Below, piece after piece: positions 62,668 to 64,000 of a DNA stretch of 64,000 nucleotides. The translations under genes were made by a program, and so were the position numbers. A model generated the notes under the pieces. That model saw nothing but the letters and a program-made list of their open reading frames with translations. It was not told the DNA's origin and searched no databases. Position 1 is the first letter of the stretch, and the number at the start of each line of letters is the position of its first letter. This DNA is from Aquila chrysaetos chrysaetos (Eukaryota; Chordata; Aves; Accipitriformes; Accipitridae): assembly GCF_900496995.4 (NCBI RefSeq), contig NC_044014.1, positions 8,031,001 through 8,095,000 of the forward strand, in the 5' to 3' direction.

Positions 62668-64000
62668 GTAAAAAGTGTATAATCTTTGCATGTTGCAGTA
62701 TGTCTTATGCTCTTAATACATTGTCTGGAAAGAGTGTATCTTTGGACAATCAAATAAGTGATAGAGCAGAAAAAAAATAACCCAAAACTTAACAGATGAG
62801 TTATTTACTTCTTAATCCAAAGTATTTCACTGTCAAATTGACATGTATGGATAACATCATGTTCAGTTATCACAACTGTGCTTGAAAACATACCTACTTT
62901 GAATATATTGTCAACTGCCCATCTGCATTAAAACAAATAGTGTAAAATATGCACTTTTATAGTCCTGTTATATTTCAGTGGGGCAATGTTTAGAAAACAG
63001 GAAGATTTACCTGTCTTTCACTGGCCAGTAGTGTATTCCCTTCTGATGTGAGTGTTGAAGACAGCGTGATCAGAGGGTAGGTAGCTGATGTGACTGTCTT
63101 TCTCCTTTTCGCCTGCATTTTGTGAAAATATAGGCAATTGCTGTAGATCTCTTAACTTTTTTTAGAGCATATGAATCCACTCTGTCTGGCAAAGAAAAAT
63201 ACTTTTACAAGTGTCACCAAATATAGAAAGTAGTAGTGGTGGTGGTATTGTAAGTTAATCCTTTACTAACTATCATGCTTGATAACATGAGTTTAGCAGC
63301 ATACAGCCTACAAATTGCCTTTCCTTTTGTGTGTGTGTGAGGATGAGGGTTGCCTTTTTTTTTTTTTTCCTTCAAACAAGAGGGGTGCCATGTGTGAAAG
63401 AGTCTTTCAGTTTCACATTAGAGTGATATCATGGTAGTCATAAAACTGAATTGGGCTTATGCTGAGCAATAAGTAATGTGCTTATTGAAAAACAAACAAA
63501 CAAACAAAAAAACCAAAACCCCAGAAACTTTAAAAATACTTTCTGTTAACAATTGGTTTAATGCAAAGAAATCACTGGAACAAAAATCAATGTCCTGCAT
63601 TTTACTCTCTGCTGAGTGCAACTAGCTTAAGCCCTGTGCCTTTGTTATATTTGACTGGAGTTGTGTTTGGAGACCAGCATCGTTTTGCCACTGGAACAGC
63701 AAGAATCCAGAATTTCAGCATCTCATTCAGTTTCTGCAATTAAATTCCACTTTGCATTGTTTTTAAAACTCCTTGTAACAAATGCTATGATACTTGTTTT
63801 CAGCTTACTCTATGTTATGTTTTGCTAAAAGGTTGTATGGCTGAGCAACAGACAGAAAGCCTCTTTTTGTTATCTTAGCTGCTGTATTCTTACTCAGATG
63901 AAAATCTTGAAGGGAAGGTAGAGGTTCACCTATAGTCTCGTAGGAACCCATAACACTGGGTGGCAATTAGCTTTCTGAGTGTGGCAGGGAAACGACAAGC
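62668..64000 (+). other. PDZD8: PDZD8 intron 3 (partial)
   Basis: It starts GTAAAAAG and runs off the window. No further PDZD8 exon is visible: no acceptor here is followed by a frame reading the expected PDZ start. It contains an (AAAC)n tract and a poly(T) run near 63.36 kb. Confidence 0.85.
63488..63523. repeat. (AAAC)n simple repeat
   Basis: AAAC units run into A7 and CC-rich words within intron 3. Confidence 0.85.

Noticed and set aside
1..64000. CRISPR arrays, operons, phage or bacterial defence systems
   Set aside because: There are no regularly spaced repeats, compact gene clusters or bacterial coding density. The window is vertebrate nuclear DNA.

Overview
This window is nuclear DNA from a vertebrate, most likely a bird. 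The evidence is an intron-rich gene with a CpG-island promoter, sparse and old repeats (one CR1 3'-end relic and MIR-type SINE relics), and a solo LTR of a type I associate with neoavian genomes. That last association is from memory and was not searched. No bacterial-style genes, operons, CRISPR arrays or phage are present. I found no convincing undescribed system.

The only protein gene I can support is PDZD8 on the + strand. Exon 1 (35564-36480) encodes the N-terminal membrane anchor, a Pro/Ala/Gln-rich linker and the SMP lipid-transfer domain. Exon 2 (56792-56914) and exon 3 (62565-62667) continue the reading frame with canonical splice sites and compatible phases (2, 2, then 0). The 381 codons seen stop just before the expected PDZ domain. 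The PDZ, C-terminal C2, C1 and coiled-coil parts must lie beyond the right edge.

Layout: 1 to about 34.8 kb is intergenic, upstream of PDZD8. In mammals this side of PDZD8 faces EMX2 (synteny from memory). It holds an isolated CpG-rich block near 4.15-4.47 kb, a 23-bp minisatellite, a (CA)n microsatellite and several decayed amniote repeats, but no convincing exon. About 34.8-36.3 kb is the PDZD8 CpG island, with GC boxes, a palindromic NRF1-type site, a CACGTG E-box, a CCAAT box and a strong upstream ORF. Intron 1 (20.3 kb) carries a 585-bp solo LTR in antisense orientation with a perfect 5-bp target-site duplication, a CR1 tail, a probable MIR relic, a perfect 10-bp-arm hairpin and many homopolymer tracts. 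Intron 2 is 5.65 kb, and the window ends inside intron 3.

The product is known in mammals as an ER-anchored lipid-transfer and tethering protein at ER contacts with late endosomes and mitochondria. The sequence here supports the anchor and SMP module directly.
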